A stretch of DNA of 64,000 nucleotides from Edolisoma coerulescens. Lineage: Eukaryota; Chordata; Aves; Passeriformes; Campephagidae. Position 1 is the first letter of the stretch, and each line of letters starts with the position of its first letter. Location: contig VWZW01006289.1 of NCBI GenBank assembly GCA_013397115.1, forward strand, positions 2,409,696 through 2,473,695, written 5' to 3'. The notes under the pieces were generated by a model. The model saw only the letters and a program-made list of their open reading frames with translations. It was not told the DNA's origin and did no database searches. Shown here piece by piece: positions 12,480 through 26,469 of this stretch. Both the position numbers and the translations under genes were made by a program.

Positions 12480-15400
12480 CATTCCTTTGCTGTGTAAGAT
12501 ACTCTTTGTTATCTAAATATAACCGAACAAACCAAATTGAAAAGCTGGCAAAGCTATCTTCAGCACTAAGTCCACAGAGCATGTATGAATGGGCATTAGA
12601 TACAATCAAAATGGTGTGATGATGATCCATTTGTGCTTTAAAAATACTTGGTTTTAACCCAAATGCTAGACTGGAAAAGAATAAAGAGCAGATTCAGAAA
12701 ATGAATCTTCAGCGCATGGAAGTTCTGCTGGCAAGTGGCTTGTAGCAGATGCCTTGTTCTTCCTGCATAGCAGGAAAACTCTGCTCCCCATGAGACAAGC
12801 CCAAAGCCCGGGACAGAGGAGGCCCAGTAGAGATGAAAAGCAGCGCAGTCTGTGCCTCAGACCCTCTCCGCTGGATATGAGGACAGCGGGGGATGACTTC
12901 TGGAATGACACTACTTACATTCTTTCCACACTGTCTGTCAGGGCTGGACTAGAAGATAAGAGGGATGTGAAGAGAGTACTCAAAGCCCTAGCGGTGAGTG
13001 ACTCAGAAACAACAACATTCCAGTTGGCACGCAAGAGGGACTGCTTGGGATGCTTCCTCTTTTCTTTGTTTCACTGCACTGCGAAGAGACCTTCTTGGGA
13101 CTAGCAGAGGAACAGTCCAGTCCTTTTCCTAGGCAAAGATCTGAGCTATCTGTCCTCACTCCACAGATGATCACAAGAAACAAGTCAGCTTTGAAGGGGA
13201 AAGAGCTCTTTTCCACAAAAGACTTCAGTTCCTGCATGGCACAAGGTTCTGTGAAGAGTTTAGGAAAGATGGCACATGCCATAGAGAAAAAACACCAGAA
13301 CACAGAGGTCAGCTGAGGAGCAAGACACACTTAGAGATGCTGGTAGCAGTCTGCAGGTTTCAATAGCTGCTAAACATGTGTCTCAGCAATCTGCTCAGAG
13401 ACAGATCTCATGCTGTAGCTACGTTTTAAAAACAGAGGATATGAAGGTAGTAGAAGTCTTACAGGTCTATCTTTTGCAATGCACAGTGAATATCTGCCTG
13501 TCCTGCTTCCCCCTCCCAACATCATTAGTGAAGGTAAGATCACCAATGGCAGCATTGAGAAGTACCAGTTCCAGCCACAGTCTTTCTCCATACTGGGAAA
13601 TGAAGCCTTGAAGGTGGAAAGCTTCCAAATTGCTGCAGAACACCAGCAGAAATCACCATTGCTTCATTTTTTCTTCCTGCTGAGACATGTCATCCATAAA
13701 GCTATGGGGAATGCTATTGCACAAGGCTGGCACTGCTAAGGCAAGAAAATTTCCTGACCATGACAGCCACCACTGACACAATCTGCAAAGCTCTTCATTT
13801 AAATATGGCTAAGGGTATTCTAGTGCAAGTCCCCTACCCTAAACAGCTTTGCCAGGTGGTTTTAATTAATCTTGCCACTCTTTTGTGTATTAGTCCCTAA
13901 TTTAAGGAATAAACAGGAATGAACACAAAGCAAGGAGCAGCTTGGGGCTGTGTAATTCTAAAGAAGGTGTCGTATCTTACCTTGAAGAGTTTTTTTATGG
14001 GAAAAAAAAATCATAGGTTATTCTGAAAAGCTCTCTATAACTTTTGAAGAGAGAGAAATGACATACAAAGTTGAGTTCCGGTTTAGGACAAACATGTACT
14101 TTGCCTTCTCTCCAAAGATTTGAATGTAGCAAAACCAGATGTTTTAGAAGTCTGCAAAGTATCCATTGGATAACTTCATAAGGCTTTAATAAAGATAGAT
14201 ATGAGCACTTAATTTCTGTATTGATTTGGTTTTTGGAACCTTCATGTTCCCCAGCCCACATTTTCTCCAGGAAAACAAGAAAACTGCTTTGTTGCTCACA
14301 TCTTGCCTACCTTTCCACTGAAGAACTGAGCCGTGCCGGACAAGCATCAGCCTATCTTGGTCAAGCCATGTGGGAGTACTGGTTTCAGGTAAGAGGCTAC
14401 TAGTGAACTGAAGCAAAGCCTAGTTTTAAACACAAGACCCCCCCAAAGTGAACCTGAGTAGGGCAGCAAGAATGATGAGAGATTTAGAAATAATGATGCC
14501 TGGAAAAAGACAGAAAGACACTGGCTTTTTTTCTGGTTTTCTCTCTTTTCTAGAAGAAACTTAAATCCTACATGTTAGAATGGAATGGTGATTACTAATT
14601 ACTAGTCTTTACTGAGAAAAGGACCAGAATAAACAGACTTGCTTTGCAGAAAACAGTAATGGGAAAGCTTTTAATAAGTTGTTGAAGTATTTAAGAGGCT
14701 GAAAAAGGAATTTATGAACCTCACAGTCAGTCTGTCATCTGCCCATGGTCTGCATACAACTGGCAGTGTCTCGGTGCAGGGGTTTGAGCTAGAGAGGATA
14801 ATCTCATTAAACCCTGCCCCTCACCTGTATTGAGTGGATGGGCCCTTCCACAGCAGATGTAGTGATTTAGGATGGCCTTAAAGGAGACAGCTCTGCTTGT
14901 TTGTCCTCTAAAAAGCTTTGATCACTTCCTTCCCAACCCATTCTCCCTCACTGTTCTCCAAGCTTTCACTGCTTTAATCCTTCTCTTCCCTGCCCACCCA
15001 GAGAAGAAGATGGATGATGAATTGTAAGGACAGCAGGTACTCTCTGCAGGCAGAAGTAACGCATGCTATGGAGCAGGACTTCAGGAGGCGGCTGCACGCT
15101 TCCATCTGCAGCAGAGGAGGTTCGAGTGTGAAATGAAGCCACCTCCTCGCCGACGTTCACAGCTGAGCAAAACAAGCACGACACATGAAGCGACACAATC
15201 ATGGATTGCTCTTTTCAGATATGTAGAGTATTCCTACTTCTGTCTTTGGGGCTTTGGTAGTTATGTGCCAACTGCACCAGTCTCCCCACCACAGATTATG
15301 ATTTCCCAGAAAAAGGAATGCACAGGAAAGAGGACATGGCTAGTTTCCTTTCCATGGTCAATTAATACTGGAAGAAAAGGAGACAAAGAATACCTCCCTT

Positions 15401-15480
15401 TCCTAGCTGGAGTGCCTGTAGAAGAACAACTGGTAGATGTGTAGAAGGAGGACCAGATTTTACTTTCAGTAGCGGGTAAA
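12480..15480. other. Non-coding DNA, no gene recognised
   Basis: Overlapping short frames occur on both strands (for example 12754-13104 and 12980-13330) without recognisable domains. No supported exon or repeat family. Confidence 0.55.
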
Positions 15481-15533
15481 AAGTTGCTTAGAAGACTGGA
15501 GTTTTCTCCAATGGAGTTTCATAACATTCCATT

Positions 15534-15577
15534 ACAAACCCAACTATTCCATAAACTCCTACCTGAAATTATTTCCC
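15534..15577 (+). repeat. 44-bp direct repeat, copy 1
   Basis: The 44 bases beginning 'acaaacccaactatt' recur at 17408-17451 with only two substitutions (cc versus ag near the middle). Both copies lie in an open frame giving a similar peptide with the core KLLPEIIS. Similarity stops abruptly on both sides. Confidence 0.9.
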
Positions 15578-16559
15578 CAAATCAAAAAACAGAAGTTCAG
15601 TTACACAGCATAACCACCCTTGTCATCCAATCAATTTTAAATGACTCAGACTGGTTGTCTATGCTGAATAGAGGCCTCCTTGTCTTCTTCTCTACTCATT
15701 TGCCCCTTCTGACTCTACATGATGTCCATGGAACTTTGATCACCATGACGACTCTTCTTAACGGAAAATAATGTGGTATTCCTCCAAAACAAGGTAAGTT
15801 TTAACTTAATCAACACCTACTTTTTCCTCCAAAACAAGTCCACACCAAATAGGACATTTGAATTAGGCCAGGTAAACTAAGCTGAAGTTTACTAAGTTTC
15901 CTTTTGCATGCTGAGCTGAACAACACCACGATGAATAGGGAGGTTCACTTACGAAGCACCAGCTATGGAGGAGAAAGAGGAAACCGACCTTTTGAAAAAC
16001 AGCACCAGGAAGCAAACAGGATCCACAACGACACTTATGGCATCCCTATAACCCCTGAAGCCATACTACAATGGTTTCCTCAAGAAACGTGGTGTTCCTG
16101 CTTCCAAGAACTTCCCAGTCAGTCAGTTCCCTGCAGGCAAGAGCCAGCCCAATAACTTTGGCCAAACACATGAGCTTCCTGGACCTGCTAAGCTGTCTGC
16201 TACCCCATCACACACACAACTTCAACCTTCCTCTCCTTTACAGTGCCCAGTGTTCAGAAGCCATTACCAGAAGAGTCAGATTAACACTAGATAACAAAAG
16301 CTAGAGTCACTCCATAAAAGACACACCCAAACTTTTCTGTCTGGAGAACTCTTCAATTTCTCCCCTCTACTCTCTCAGCAATGAGGTCACACAGTGTATC
16401 CAGTTTATCTTGCAAAATCTATGCATCCTGGTTTTCAAACTAAAGCTTTAAGAATAAGTGCAAGAAAAAAGGCAAAATACCACATGTAACTTGCAGCAAA
16501 GCCAATAAAAAATTCAAAATTTTTCCTCTCATGCTGTTTTCACAGGATTGCAGGAAGCT

Positions 16560-16640
16560 AAAAAACCCCAAAAAACCCAAACCAAACAAACAAAATGAAA
16601 AAACCCAAACCTCAAAACAAAAAACCATCACAAAAACTAA
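16560..16640. repeat. A/C-rich low-complexity tract
   Basis: Irregular runs of A with CCC and CAAA units; simple low-complexity DNA. Confidence 0.85.
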
Positions 16641-17407
16641 GGTAACAGACTATTTTTCCTTCTTCATACTCACCAGTAGCTGCTTATCTCAAAATAGGGC
16701 ATACACTCTGGGAATAGGAGACATTTCAGCATGCCTAGCTTAGTCTGCCATACGAACATACCTGACATCAACATACCACATCAGTGCTGTGGTACAGCAC
16801 TGCCACCCATGGTACCAGCCATTTGTCTGCAGTACAACCTCAAGAGGAGACTTACCTAAAGCACTAACCTAAACCACTTGTGCCTTCCCTATTTTTCTTA
16901 GCCAAACTTAGAAGTATTCAACATCCATTTGGGGTCTTCTCCCCCCACAAGCCAAAGCAAGCTAAAAGGGAGGTTACCATTTTAAACCATGCTTAGCATT
17001 TTATCACATTTGAGGAGAGACAGGTTTCTCACCAGCATCCTATGTGATACCACCTTCAAGACTGGAAAAGAAATCTAAGTCCTACAAATATCCTGCTAGA
17101 TTTCATTTCAGTTCTTTTCACGAATACTAAAGCATTTTTATTGAGCACAGGACACTAAAAACCTCAGGTTAGAGCTTGTTAGTAGGCAGCAGCTGGCTAC
17201 AAGTCTACAGCTGCAACAGCATTTCAGAGAATACCCCATTTTACTGCACATTTCTGGTCACTTGCATTAGCACCAAAAGAAGACATACATTCCACAGCAG
17301 TCATCATGACTGAAGCTCTTGCAGAGCATACAGAGCCACACATGACCATACAAAAACTGTGTGTTTTAATTATATTCAGTTGAAAACTTCAGTCATCTAA
17401 TGCCTGA

Positions 17408-17451
17408 ACAAACCCAACTATTAGATAAACTCCTACCTGAAATTATTTCCC
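17408..17451 (+). repeat. 44-bp direct repeat, copy 2
   Basis: Second copy of the unit at 15534-15577, 42 of 44 bases identical and in the same orientation, 1.87 kb downstream. About 150 bases further on lies a 'caaaggtaaga' donor-like sequence, and a 'caaggtaagt' donor-like sequence follows copy 1 as well. This leaves open an exon duplication in a non-coding transcript. Confidence 0.9.
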
Positions 17452-17459
17452 TGATCTTA

Positions 17460-19100
17460 AAGGGAAGTAGTACTCTGAGATATGGGGAGGGGAGGGGGAA
17501 AAACACTGATTTTCTACCACCTTTCCCTCAAGAGTTACTTTCCAGATTTAAACATTTCAAGGCAACCTATGAAATCCATACTATATGTATGGACAAAGGT
17601 AAGATTCAGGAATGCACAGTTGAGGAGGACTATCCCTTCTGAAATCTCCTGGCTGTTAAGTTGGCTTGCTTGTATCACAACACTCCATTTGTAAAAGAGT
17701 AGGCAGAAAAAGGTTTAAGCACTCCTAGATTCCAATGATCAACTGAAAATAGGAGAGAAAGCAAGAAAATGCAATTCAGACACAACAGCATATGTAGTAT
17801 TCCACTTTTTAGTTCAATTCAGCTGTATCTGAGAATCACTACAAACCATCAGATGGCATATTTCCTGTTCAAATAACTGGAGACATGACAAAATGTAAAT
17901 TAATTATGAATAATTATTGGTCAAAAAATTGAAATCTCAAATAGAATTGCACAAATTACTGTACTGAAATTTCTAGGAGCATATTTCCCCCAAGGGTTCC
18001 ACAGAGTAGAATTATAACTAGAACAAAGATATAAGTAAATATTGTTTGCTATCCCTCACAAACTACATCTGTCCTTAAAAGTTACAAGAATGTGAATAAC
18101 ATCAGCAGATCATACTGGAGCAGGAGAGGAAGAGGGAAATGGGATGCACCCTGTCATTTTACCCATTTGTCAGAAATCTATTTCTCTTGGTTCAATTGCT
18201 TAGAACACATGAAAAGCACAAGTTGCTGTGACAATATTACAACTACGTAACATGATTTTTTTCTAATATTAGCTTCTTTCACTAAGAACCTAAAACAAAA
18301 CCAGAGTTTGCATGTGATTTTTTGTCCTTAAACATACAGTATGAGCCTCTCAAGAGCAAAAGTGAAGAACAACATAAGCAAAAGTTCTGAAAGTTCGAAA
18401 CTAACAAAATATTTGCAAAAAGAGCATTATTATGTGCTTCTCACTATCAGTATAAATCTGTGACCATAGTACTATGTTCTGCATCACCAACCAATTTATA
18501 TATATATATGCCTTTTTGCCAAGCAATGGTTAATTGTAAAAGGAAGTGGATTCAATTTCCAGGCAGGCATACTAAAATGCTTAAGAGGTCTTGAACCTCT
18601 TACTTCCAAACCAGGAAAATTAATCTGCACATCTGGACACTCAAAAGCAAGCAGAGGCTTTCCATTTGCAAAAAGTGGCACATAGAGGAGATTGAAAGAG
18701 AATTCTTGAGAAAAGACAGTGCAAGAAAACTATCAGAATCTTGGTGAATGGTAGATGAGCTTCCCACACCACAGTGACTCTGGCAATAGTCCTGGTGTAG
18801 GCCTCCAACTCCTGTGAAAGACAGAGGGAGCCAGATGCAATCTCTTGTCTGATTATGCCCCTGTCTAAAAATCCAGCCCTGAGTCCAACCACTGCCCAAG
18901 GTGATCTCTTGCCTCAGAGGGATATGCAAACCTGCTCCATCCATAGGGGCAATCACAGGAGTATGGATACTGAAAAAGCTTCAGCGGGGAATTTCTTCAG
19001 CTCTCTGCAACATTTTGTGAGAGCTCTGTCTTTTTAATGCAAGTTATTTAAAACAATGTTACAGTTTTGTAAACTTCTTGCACCTGCAGGTTGTTTTTCC
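17460..19100. other. Non-coding DNA, no gene recognised
   Basis: AT-rich sequence with a short TA run at 18497-18509. No exon or repeat family recognised. Confidence 0.6.
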
Positions 19101-19105
19101 AGTAT

Positions 19106-19328
19106 TGTTACGGTTCTAACTAGAAAAATATTTAGAAATGGGTGTCTTAGAATTTGGCCAATCCCCTCAAGGGGTGGATGGCCATAAGACTAATTACTCT
19201 ATGCTGTCTAACACACTTTTGCAAACTGACATATAAAAGCCTTTGGAAAAATTATTAAATCGCTTCCATTTATCCCTGAGCCTGGACTCTGTGTCGTTTC
19301 TCTACCCATCCTTGGTGCGACAGCGACA
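19106..19328 (+). mobile_element. Probable short solo LTR, plus orientation
   Basis: The segment opens with TGTTACGG and ends with a GACA motif. In between it carries a CCAAT motif near 19161, a TATA-like 'acatataaaagcc' near 19230-19242, and 'attaaat' as a possible weak polyadenylation signal about 15 bases later. The last 70 bases have a U5-like character, with 'ccttggtgcgacagcgaca'. The size of about 220 bp and the signal order fit a compact LTR. No duplication of the target site was found, so the boundaries and the call are provisional. Confidence 0.45.
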
Positions 19329-19329
19329 T

Positions 19330-21725
19330 AGGAGTGTAGTCAAGGACTGGCTAGCCACTTGTAAAGGCCTGCTGTTCTGCAGATGCCTCTTGCTTCAAGG
19401 CATGGCAGTACCTGTTGCTTCATGGGAAGAGTGGGAGGGGTGGAGGGACAAAAGTGAAGCATTTTACTGCTCTTGAGGTCAAAGTGAATCGATGGTACTG
19501 TTCCACTGTAAGGTTGTGGTATGGCCAAGTTGCACAGTCTAGGACTGAACAGGCACACACCGGCAAATCCTTCTGGAGTTTATCAGCTGGTCCTGGTCGT
19601 CGCGCACAACAGATGCCTGCCCCTGGGGTAAAGTGATGATGCAGACGATCCTGTACGGATGCATAAACTGGTACCCTTGGTGGTATTGACACTGTAGTGC
19701 TTGTTTAAGGCTGCAGATGTGACATTATAGCATAGAATGAAGATCAAGGATTTGAAAGTGGCCAACAACACCACTTGAGGCAAACAGCACTCTTGGCAAG
19801 ACTCCTGTCATGTCTCCCAGCTCTGAAATTGGACAGGATTGCTGGCGTGGTGCACCCATTCAGATCCACACTTCTAGGCATGGCCAACAGAAGAGATGTT
19901 GATGACAGATGACAAGAGCCAAGAAACAAGATTGATGATTTCTCCTGAAAGAGTGTACCAGATAGCTGACGCCTGACAAGACTTTGCAGAAATGGGAGAT
20001 GGCACACTATCCTCCTGCCCCAAAATCAGCCAGCTTCCTTCCCCTGAGAGCACTTGTCCTGTCGGCAACATTTCAGAGAAGATAGTACAATCTGCTCTCT
20101 GCCCGGGGTTGGTATGCTGATTTCAAAGCTCCAATGTGCCAGAAGAATTTCCTTAGGATTCCCTAAGGAAAAGATTATATGTTCTTTACTTCACTCTGTT
20201 TTATTACTGGAATATCACAATTAACACACTAGTGAAAATGACTGAATATGAACACTTGCACATTCTTCTATGTATGCCATCTCAGTATGGTTTTATTCTG
20301 GTTTGTCTCCTTTATTTCTAGAGAGTAAAAGTTCTGCCTCTTACAAGCTTTGAAAAAAGGTAGCAATCCACCCCAGCTCAAGTGGTGAGTATCTGGGAAA
20401 GCAAGGGACAAAACCAGAGTGGCTAGAGCTGGAGAAACCAGTGTAAAGGTCTAGTGCCATCCAGTTCAGTTGACCCGTCACATCAAAACTCTAACACTTC
20501 ATTGGCTTTGAGATAATTTCAGGATACTCAACACGAGACCTGCTAGCACTACGTATCCTGTCTTTACAGAAGATGCCAAAATTTGTCTACAATATCTAAA
20601 CTGTCTGCCAAGGAATTAAGACAATTTCATAATTAATTGTATCAAGTGTGTTTTATAATTAACCATAAAATCTAGAATTATTTAATATCTAAATGGAAAA
20701 AGCACCTTATTCCCCCTTCACTCCCTGGAGTCAATCAAATCAGTCCCTGTAGCACTGCATCTCCCCTCCATTATCTTTCTAACCTGGCCATTGCTTCTCC
20801 TGCAGGGCTATGTACCTGGCTTTCATGGGCCATCCCAACACACCATGAACTCCATCACAGAAACACTCAAGAGCAGAGCACTGCATAGCTAAGGATTTGT
20901 TTTCTATGACATACATATTGTATCACAAAGGAAATCACCTCAGGAAAAGTTTCTGAGTTTTCAGTATGTATTGTTTCAGAGCATTTTTTCATAGTAAAGT
21001 TATCAATCACTTTCTCAAATCTCCTCTAAATCACAGTGAAGAAGATGGTAAAGGCACAGTGAAACAACACTTTGTCTGTATTTTTTCCATGGAGCCTTGT
21101 ACTGCCAAACACAAGCTCTGTGCCTGTTCCTGAAATGTACTGACCTGCTGAGATAAAGAAAGACCAAACTTCTGGTTTGAATGAGGAAAGGGAGGCCTCT
21201 GGGACAAATTGCAGGATTTTTCAAAGGTGTCTCTGAAGTAAGGAAAAGGTAAAGGAGGAGACAGAGTGTGAAAGGCCAAGGATGATAGCAGTGGAAGGTG
21301 GAAATATTAAACTTGCCAGATGACCTGGCAGAAGAGGGACTTGGGATGGTTGAATGGGATATGGCTGTTAAAAATGCCAGTTGATACAGAAGGAGCATGG
21401 CATATAGCAAAGGTGAACAGCCAAAGCCCATGAGGACAGGTGTAAGGCCCCAAACAACTCGCTTTATGAGGTTTTTGACAGGGCTTATGGTTGTTCAGGT
21501 ACTCTGAGTTAGACGCATGGGAGAAATACCAAGAAGATAGTCTCAAGAGATCAAAACAACAAAAAGGAGTTTACTGACAACTTTAGAAAATCAGAGAAAC
21601 TTTGGCAAAAGGTTTAGTGCAGCAGTCAATTAACGTACAACACCTCTCAAAGAATTAACTTGGCCCATTCAAACTAACGAACTTTAAGCCTATTTGATTC
21701 TAAGTCATTCAAAAATTCCAAGTAG
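19330..21725. other. Non-coding DNA, no gene recognised
   Basis: Short frames on both strands only. The longest is a minus-strand frame of 138 codons at 21015-21431 with no recognisable domain. I could not tell whether the part directly after the LTR at 19.1-19.3 kb is retroviral. Confidence 0.5.
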
Positions 21726-21726
21726 A

Positions 21727-21765
21727 GGAAAGAGAAAGAAAGAAAGAGAGAAAGAGAGAAAAGCA
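21727..21765. repeat. GAAA/GAGA purine microsatellite
   Basis: Imperfect tandem GAAA and GAGA units on the + strand. Confidence 0.9.
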
Positions 21766-21961
21766 CGCCTATAGTTACCCACTCCTGGGTTCCAGCAGTG
21801 TTCAAATAGAAATTCCAAGAGGAGGCAGGATCAAGATGTCTGATTACCTCATGTTTGGCCTTAATACCTGTTAGCCTTCCTATCCGCTTCCTATCTTCTA
21901 AGCTACAGTATTCCCAAACCCAATTTCTATCAGCATGTAAGTGTTTCAACCACTACCAGGT

Positions 21962-22255
21962 TGTTGTGGTTTAACCCCAGCTGGCAGCTAAGTACCACAC
22001 AGCTTCTCACTCACTCCTTGCCCCCAGGGGAATGGGGAGGAGAATCAGAAAAAAGCAGAAAACTTGTGAGTTGAGATAAGAGCAGTTTGATAATTGAAAC
22101 AAAAAAACCAGACAAAATAATAACACTTATGATGATCATAGTAATAATAATAGTAATGAGAGAGAGAAAGAGATAGAAAAGCAAACCCCAAGAAAGACAA
22201 GAATCGACAAACTCCTGTCTCAATTCTCCCCTTCTTGAGGGAGCAAAATGCTTTT
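21962..22255 (-). mobile_element. Truncated ERVL-type LTR, minus orientation
   Basis: Begins with TGTTGTGGTTTAACCCCAGC, which I recognise as the reverse complement of the 3' end of an abundant avian LTR family (ERVL-like). It is followed by 'ggcagctaagtaccacaca', 'gtgagttgagataagagcag' and an A- and AATAAT-rich stretch (about 22130-22160) characteristic of that family. Only about 290 bp remain and no second LTR or internal region is present. The family name is from memory and was not checked. Confidence 0.75.
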
Positions 22256-22259
22256 AGAC

Positions 22260-25200
22260 CTAAAAATTGAGTTGCTGCCTTCTTACAACAACTCTGAAGG
22301 ATGCAGTCTACTCCATTTTGTTTATAATATTATCTCAAATTCTCCCTTTTCCTTATTTTGAACTTTTACTGTTAGCACAGTGCATAATATCTGCACTCTT
22401 TGTAACACTTATACTTTAGGAACAAAGTCATGCCCATGAAATACCTGCAGCCAAACTATTTTCTGGGGGAAAACAAGAGACTGTATGGTACTCCCCACCA
22501 ATATGTATACTTCATGGTAGGATAGCCAAGAAGCTGTTGATTGTGCAGAGCTCTCATTCAGTAGTACAATCCCTCTATCTCTTAAAAGCCTCCATGAGGA
22601 ACCTGGTATGTCCAGGTGCTCAAACTGGAGATCAAACTACAGTTTACAGTAGTCAACATTTCAAATTCAATGAAAATACAAAAATGTTCCCACTTCTGCC
22701 TTCCCCTTCCTCACCATGTGCATGTACACAAGCACACACAATTTGCAAGTGCTGCTCTGACAGTTTGAAATTCATAAGGACATCCAGAGCGTGAGTAAAC
22801 AATTGCTCTACATCTCTGTCTTCCACAGCTTTAGTAAACTCTGCCCTATCCTTGGTTTATGGGCAGCTGCTCTTTGGGAGGGGACAGTTTAAGGCTGCTC
22901 CAAGTATCTCAGCAAGGTCTCCACAAAAGAACTGAGAACAGAGCTAAGGACATCCCTGACCAGCACCACCTTTTTGCTCATCCACATCAGAGCCTGGCAC
23001 TTGTTCCCATATCACTCTGCTTCATACGAAGGAGGCTCCTTTAGGAAACAGCCTCATTTGCCCTTCTCAGGCAGTCTCTTGTTGAGGGCTGTAGAGAAGG
23101 AGCAGGTTAGGCAGAGGCAGAGAATCAGTCGTGACGCACTGCAGGATTGGTTCTTGACAGCCACACTAGCTCCTGATGCCTGCACTGTCCAGGTGAGCTG
23201 TGTGCAGGGATGAGTTGCACTGGCGTAGCTTCATATCAGATCTGTGAGCTTCTGCCTCATGGAAGAGATACCCTCTATCTTATATAGGACACAGAAAAAG
23301 ATCAGGATGGTTCCCCTTTTCAATGTGGTTGGCTTTGTCCCCTTTGATTTGAGCTTAGCCTCTTTAGCAGTCCTAATCCTCTCCTGGAAAAGTTCCAGAA
23401 CAGTCTGATGAATGTGCAATTCCCACTTTATCAGTCAATGCACCAGGCAGAGGAAGGCAGCAGGCAATTTTCTGAAGAAAATATGGTTACCATACTGTCA
23501 TAACTCAGAGCCCAAGGTCAAAGGAAGAAGCATTTGGTGCTCCTCTGCTGTTGCATCTCTCAGGATGAAACATTTTGGATACTTACCAGAGGAAGTGCTA
23601 CACACAATCATGAAAGCTCATGGGCTGTGCAACACATCACATTCTTCATATATGTGTCCATAAAAATTTCCTTAACTCTGAGCTCTCTACAGCTATAAGC
23701 AAAAATCCACTGTACTAATACAGTGATACTTCCTCTGTACCTAAATCCAATGTTTCATAACAACTTATCTGACGGCATGGCTTTTAATTCAGTTACAGAG
23801 CTGTGCAGCAAGCATGTTTTCTATTCGCTGGAGAATGTTATTAAAAATACTTATTTATGATAATATATCTATTTTCTAAATACGTTTTCCTTTGGGCTTA
23901 AAAGTCTAGGTTTCAGGTTGCATGCACCCCAAATTTCTGTAACTATGTGGAAAGAAAGCATATTAGTGTCTTTCAAGTCAGACATCTGTTTAGAATGTTT
24001 TGTGGCCACGCTAAGTCTTAAATCAATTTGGTTATAAAAACAAATATTCTTTTCAGTATTAAAATAAAAGAACGGGCATGATTTACTGCTTGTTTTTAGC
24101 AACTGACTTGTCTGAGGAAAGATGGACCATGTGGAATGAACTGACTTAAAAATTCACTGACACGATGCAGTTATTTATGGATTTTTTATAAGCAGTAATG
24201 ACTTGTAAGGGCTCTGCTCTTTTAATACTTAAGGAAATCAAGTTTGTTTAGCTGACTGTATGATTTCTTACAACAAATGAATAATATGAAAAAACATACT
24301 TGGTATCTCATAATGTGTTGTTATAAATATTTTCTTTTAATTTTCTTTCTGCTTACTTCCATTGGGAAGATAGACTTTAGATTTCTAAACATTTTTTTTC
24401 TTTTTCTCCAGTCTATATGAGTGAATTAAACGTTTCTCCTTGCATTTTGCTGCAATTCACAGATTCATATGGACTTCTGTGTAAGACAGGTCAAGGGAAT
24501 TGGTAGAAACAGAACTGGAACACACAGAATACAGTGAAGGATGCAAGAAGGATCTTTTTATAAGCACTCATTCTTCTTTTGAGCTCTCTGCATTTAAGAC
24601 ACTTTGTTTTTCCTTTTCATCTCCCATTCTCTGGTGGCTTGTAGAGGTGCTTCTGTGCTCCAGGCACCCACCTACACTTTCTGTGCTAGATACCAGGTCT
24701 TATCCCCACTGAAGTCAGCTTTCCCTTTGGGGGGGAAGTGAAGACAAAAGTGACTGAATTTCAAGGTCACTGTCACTTCCAGAGTGATGCTATCAGAGAC
24801 CTCAGCTCTACTGCTGCTCCAGGCACCAGCGAGCAGCAGTTCCAGCCTTCTTTCCCCCAAGGCTCCCAGACAGGCTTTTTCCTTAGCAAGCAAGCGAGCA
24901 GCGGTCCCTGCATGCAGACAGCAGCAGCACAGCAGCCAAAGTTCTCTTTTTCTCTCTGCAGCATTCGGAAGCCTTCAAGGAAACATCAGCCTTACCAGCC
25001 TGCAGCCCTCTAAGGAGTAGGAAATATAAGCAAAAGTAGCTCAAACAATGAAATTTTTGTTGCTATGTAACACACTTAGCTGAGGTTAATAAACACAATC
25101 CTTGGAAGTATGCAAGTTTAGAGGTACCCAATACCAGCTAAGCCCAACATGGAAATTAGAAGAAAAAAAAAAAGCCAACAAAACCCCCAAAAATCCAAAC

Positions 25201-26460
25201 CAAAACAAAATCCCTGGTCATGAAGATACTTTTTGAGCTATGATTTCACTTCTTTTGCATTTATTATGATCAGTTGATTAAACCGGGGGCTAAATCCAGA
25301 GTGAGGACAGCTTGCAGTTTAACAAGAATGTTATCCAAACATCTCATATGCCTTTTTTCCCGCCCTGAAATAGCATAGTTCTGAAACACTATTCAAAGAA
25401 AAGAAGTTAATTTGAAATTGTTTGAAATTGCTAGCTCTGGCAATCTGGAGACTGAGTGTATTTCAATCACTTTGTACTTTCAGAGTTTATAAAAGCAGTA
25501 TGGAAGGAATAAGAAGCAACCAGTGTTGCTTCATGAGGAAATGCTTGTGTTTATGAGAATATTGAGACTGTCTGTCTCTTTTTTTCAAAAGCGTGTGTTA
25601 GTTAAAGGATCAAAAAGAAAATTACATTGGCTTCCAGCTCTCTGGTAGTTTCCTGCACACTATCACCTTCCTTCCCAATAGTCTAAAAATAATGGGCAAT
25701 ATTAAAAAATGAGCAAAAGGACACAGATGAGCAACTGGTTATGTTCAAAAAGCTGCAACACTAGAGATAAAATGGATGTTCTGAGTATCAAGGTGCCTGA
25801 AATAATGCTGACCGTAAGAAGAGAGGTTAAGACTAAAGTATATAATTATTTTCCAGAAATGAAATGGGGTTATGTGAGAAATTCATGGCATGTGGTCTTG
25901 AAAATGAAGGTATGGATGAGTCTAAGTTCAGTGTTCAAATCAGTCTTTTGAATGAACACACATTTTCAAGTAGGAGCTTGGGAGAAAGAAGGCTGATATT
26001 TCAAAGACGCCTGCTTTGAAACCACATTCAGGAAAATTTTAGTAAGTGGTTGAAGCAGTTAAAGTCTCTGGTGTTATAGACTACCAGTGAGTCTCATGAA
26101 TGGTCAGACTGGGGAGTTTCCTTAATAATTCCTCCGCATTCCCTGCAGGAAGGAGCAAAGGAGGGGTAAGGAGAGCACTGACCCTCTGCATTTATGGTGA
26201 GTGATGGAACTTACTGTTCCATTTACAGTTCCATTTTAAAAATAGATGCTGGGCAAGTAAGCAATTAAAATTCAAGAAGGAAAGCAGAACTATCTGGCGG
26301 TTGTTCAGTAAGCCTAACTTGTATAAAAATGATCTGCACATAGCTAGTATAAGTATAAACAGTCAGCAGCATGAGATTATGAAAAACAATTCTTGCCTGG
26401 CAAGTGTAATTACTTTTAACAAAATGTAAAATCCAGGGAGTGAAGAGGACACAGCACAAA
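22260..26460. other. Non-coding DNA, no gene recognised
   Basis: AT-rich. It includes an A/C-rich tract near 25160-25210. A cluster of short frames at 24730-25020 on both strands has no recognisable product. No exon could be supported. Confidence 0.55.
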
Positions 26461-26469
26461 TATTCTCTC

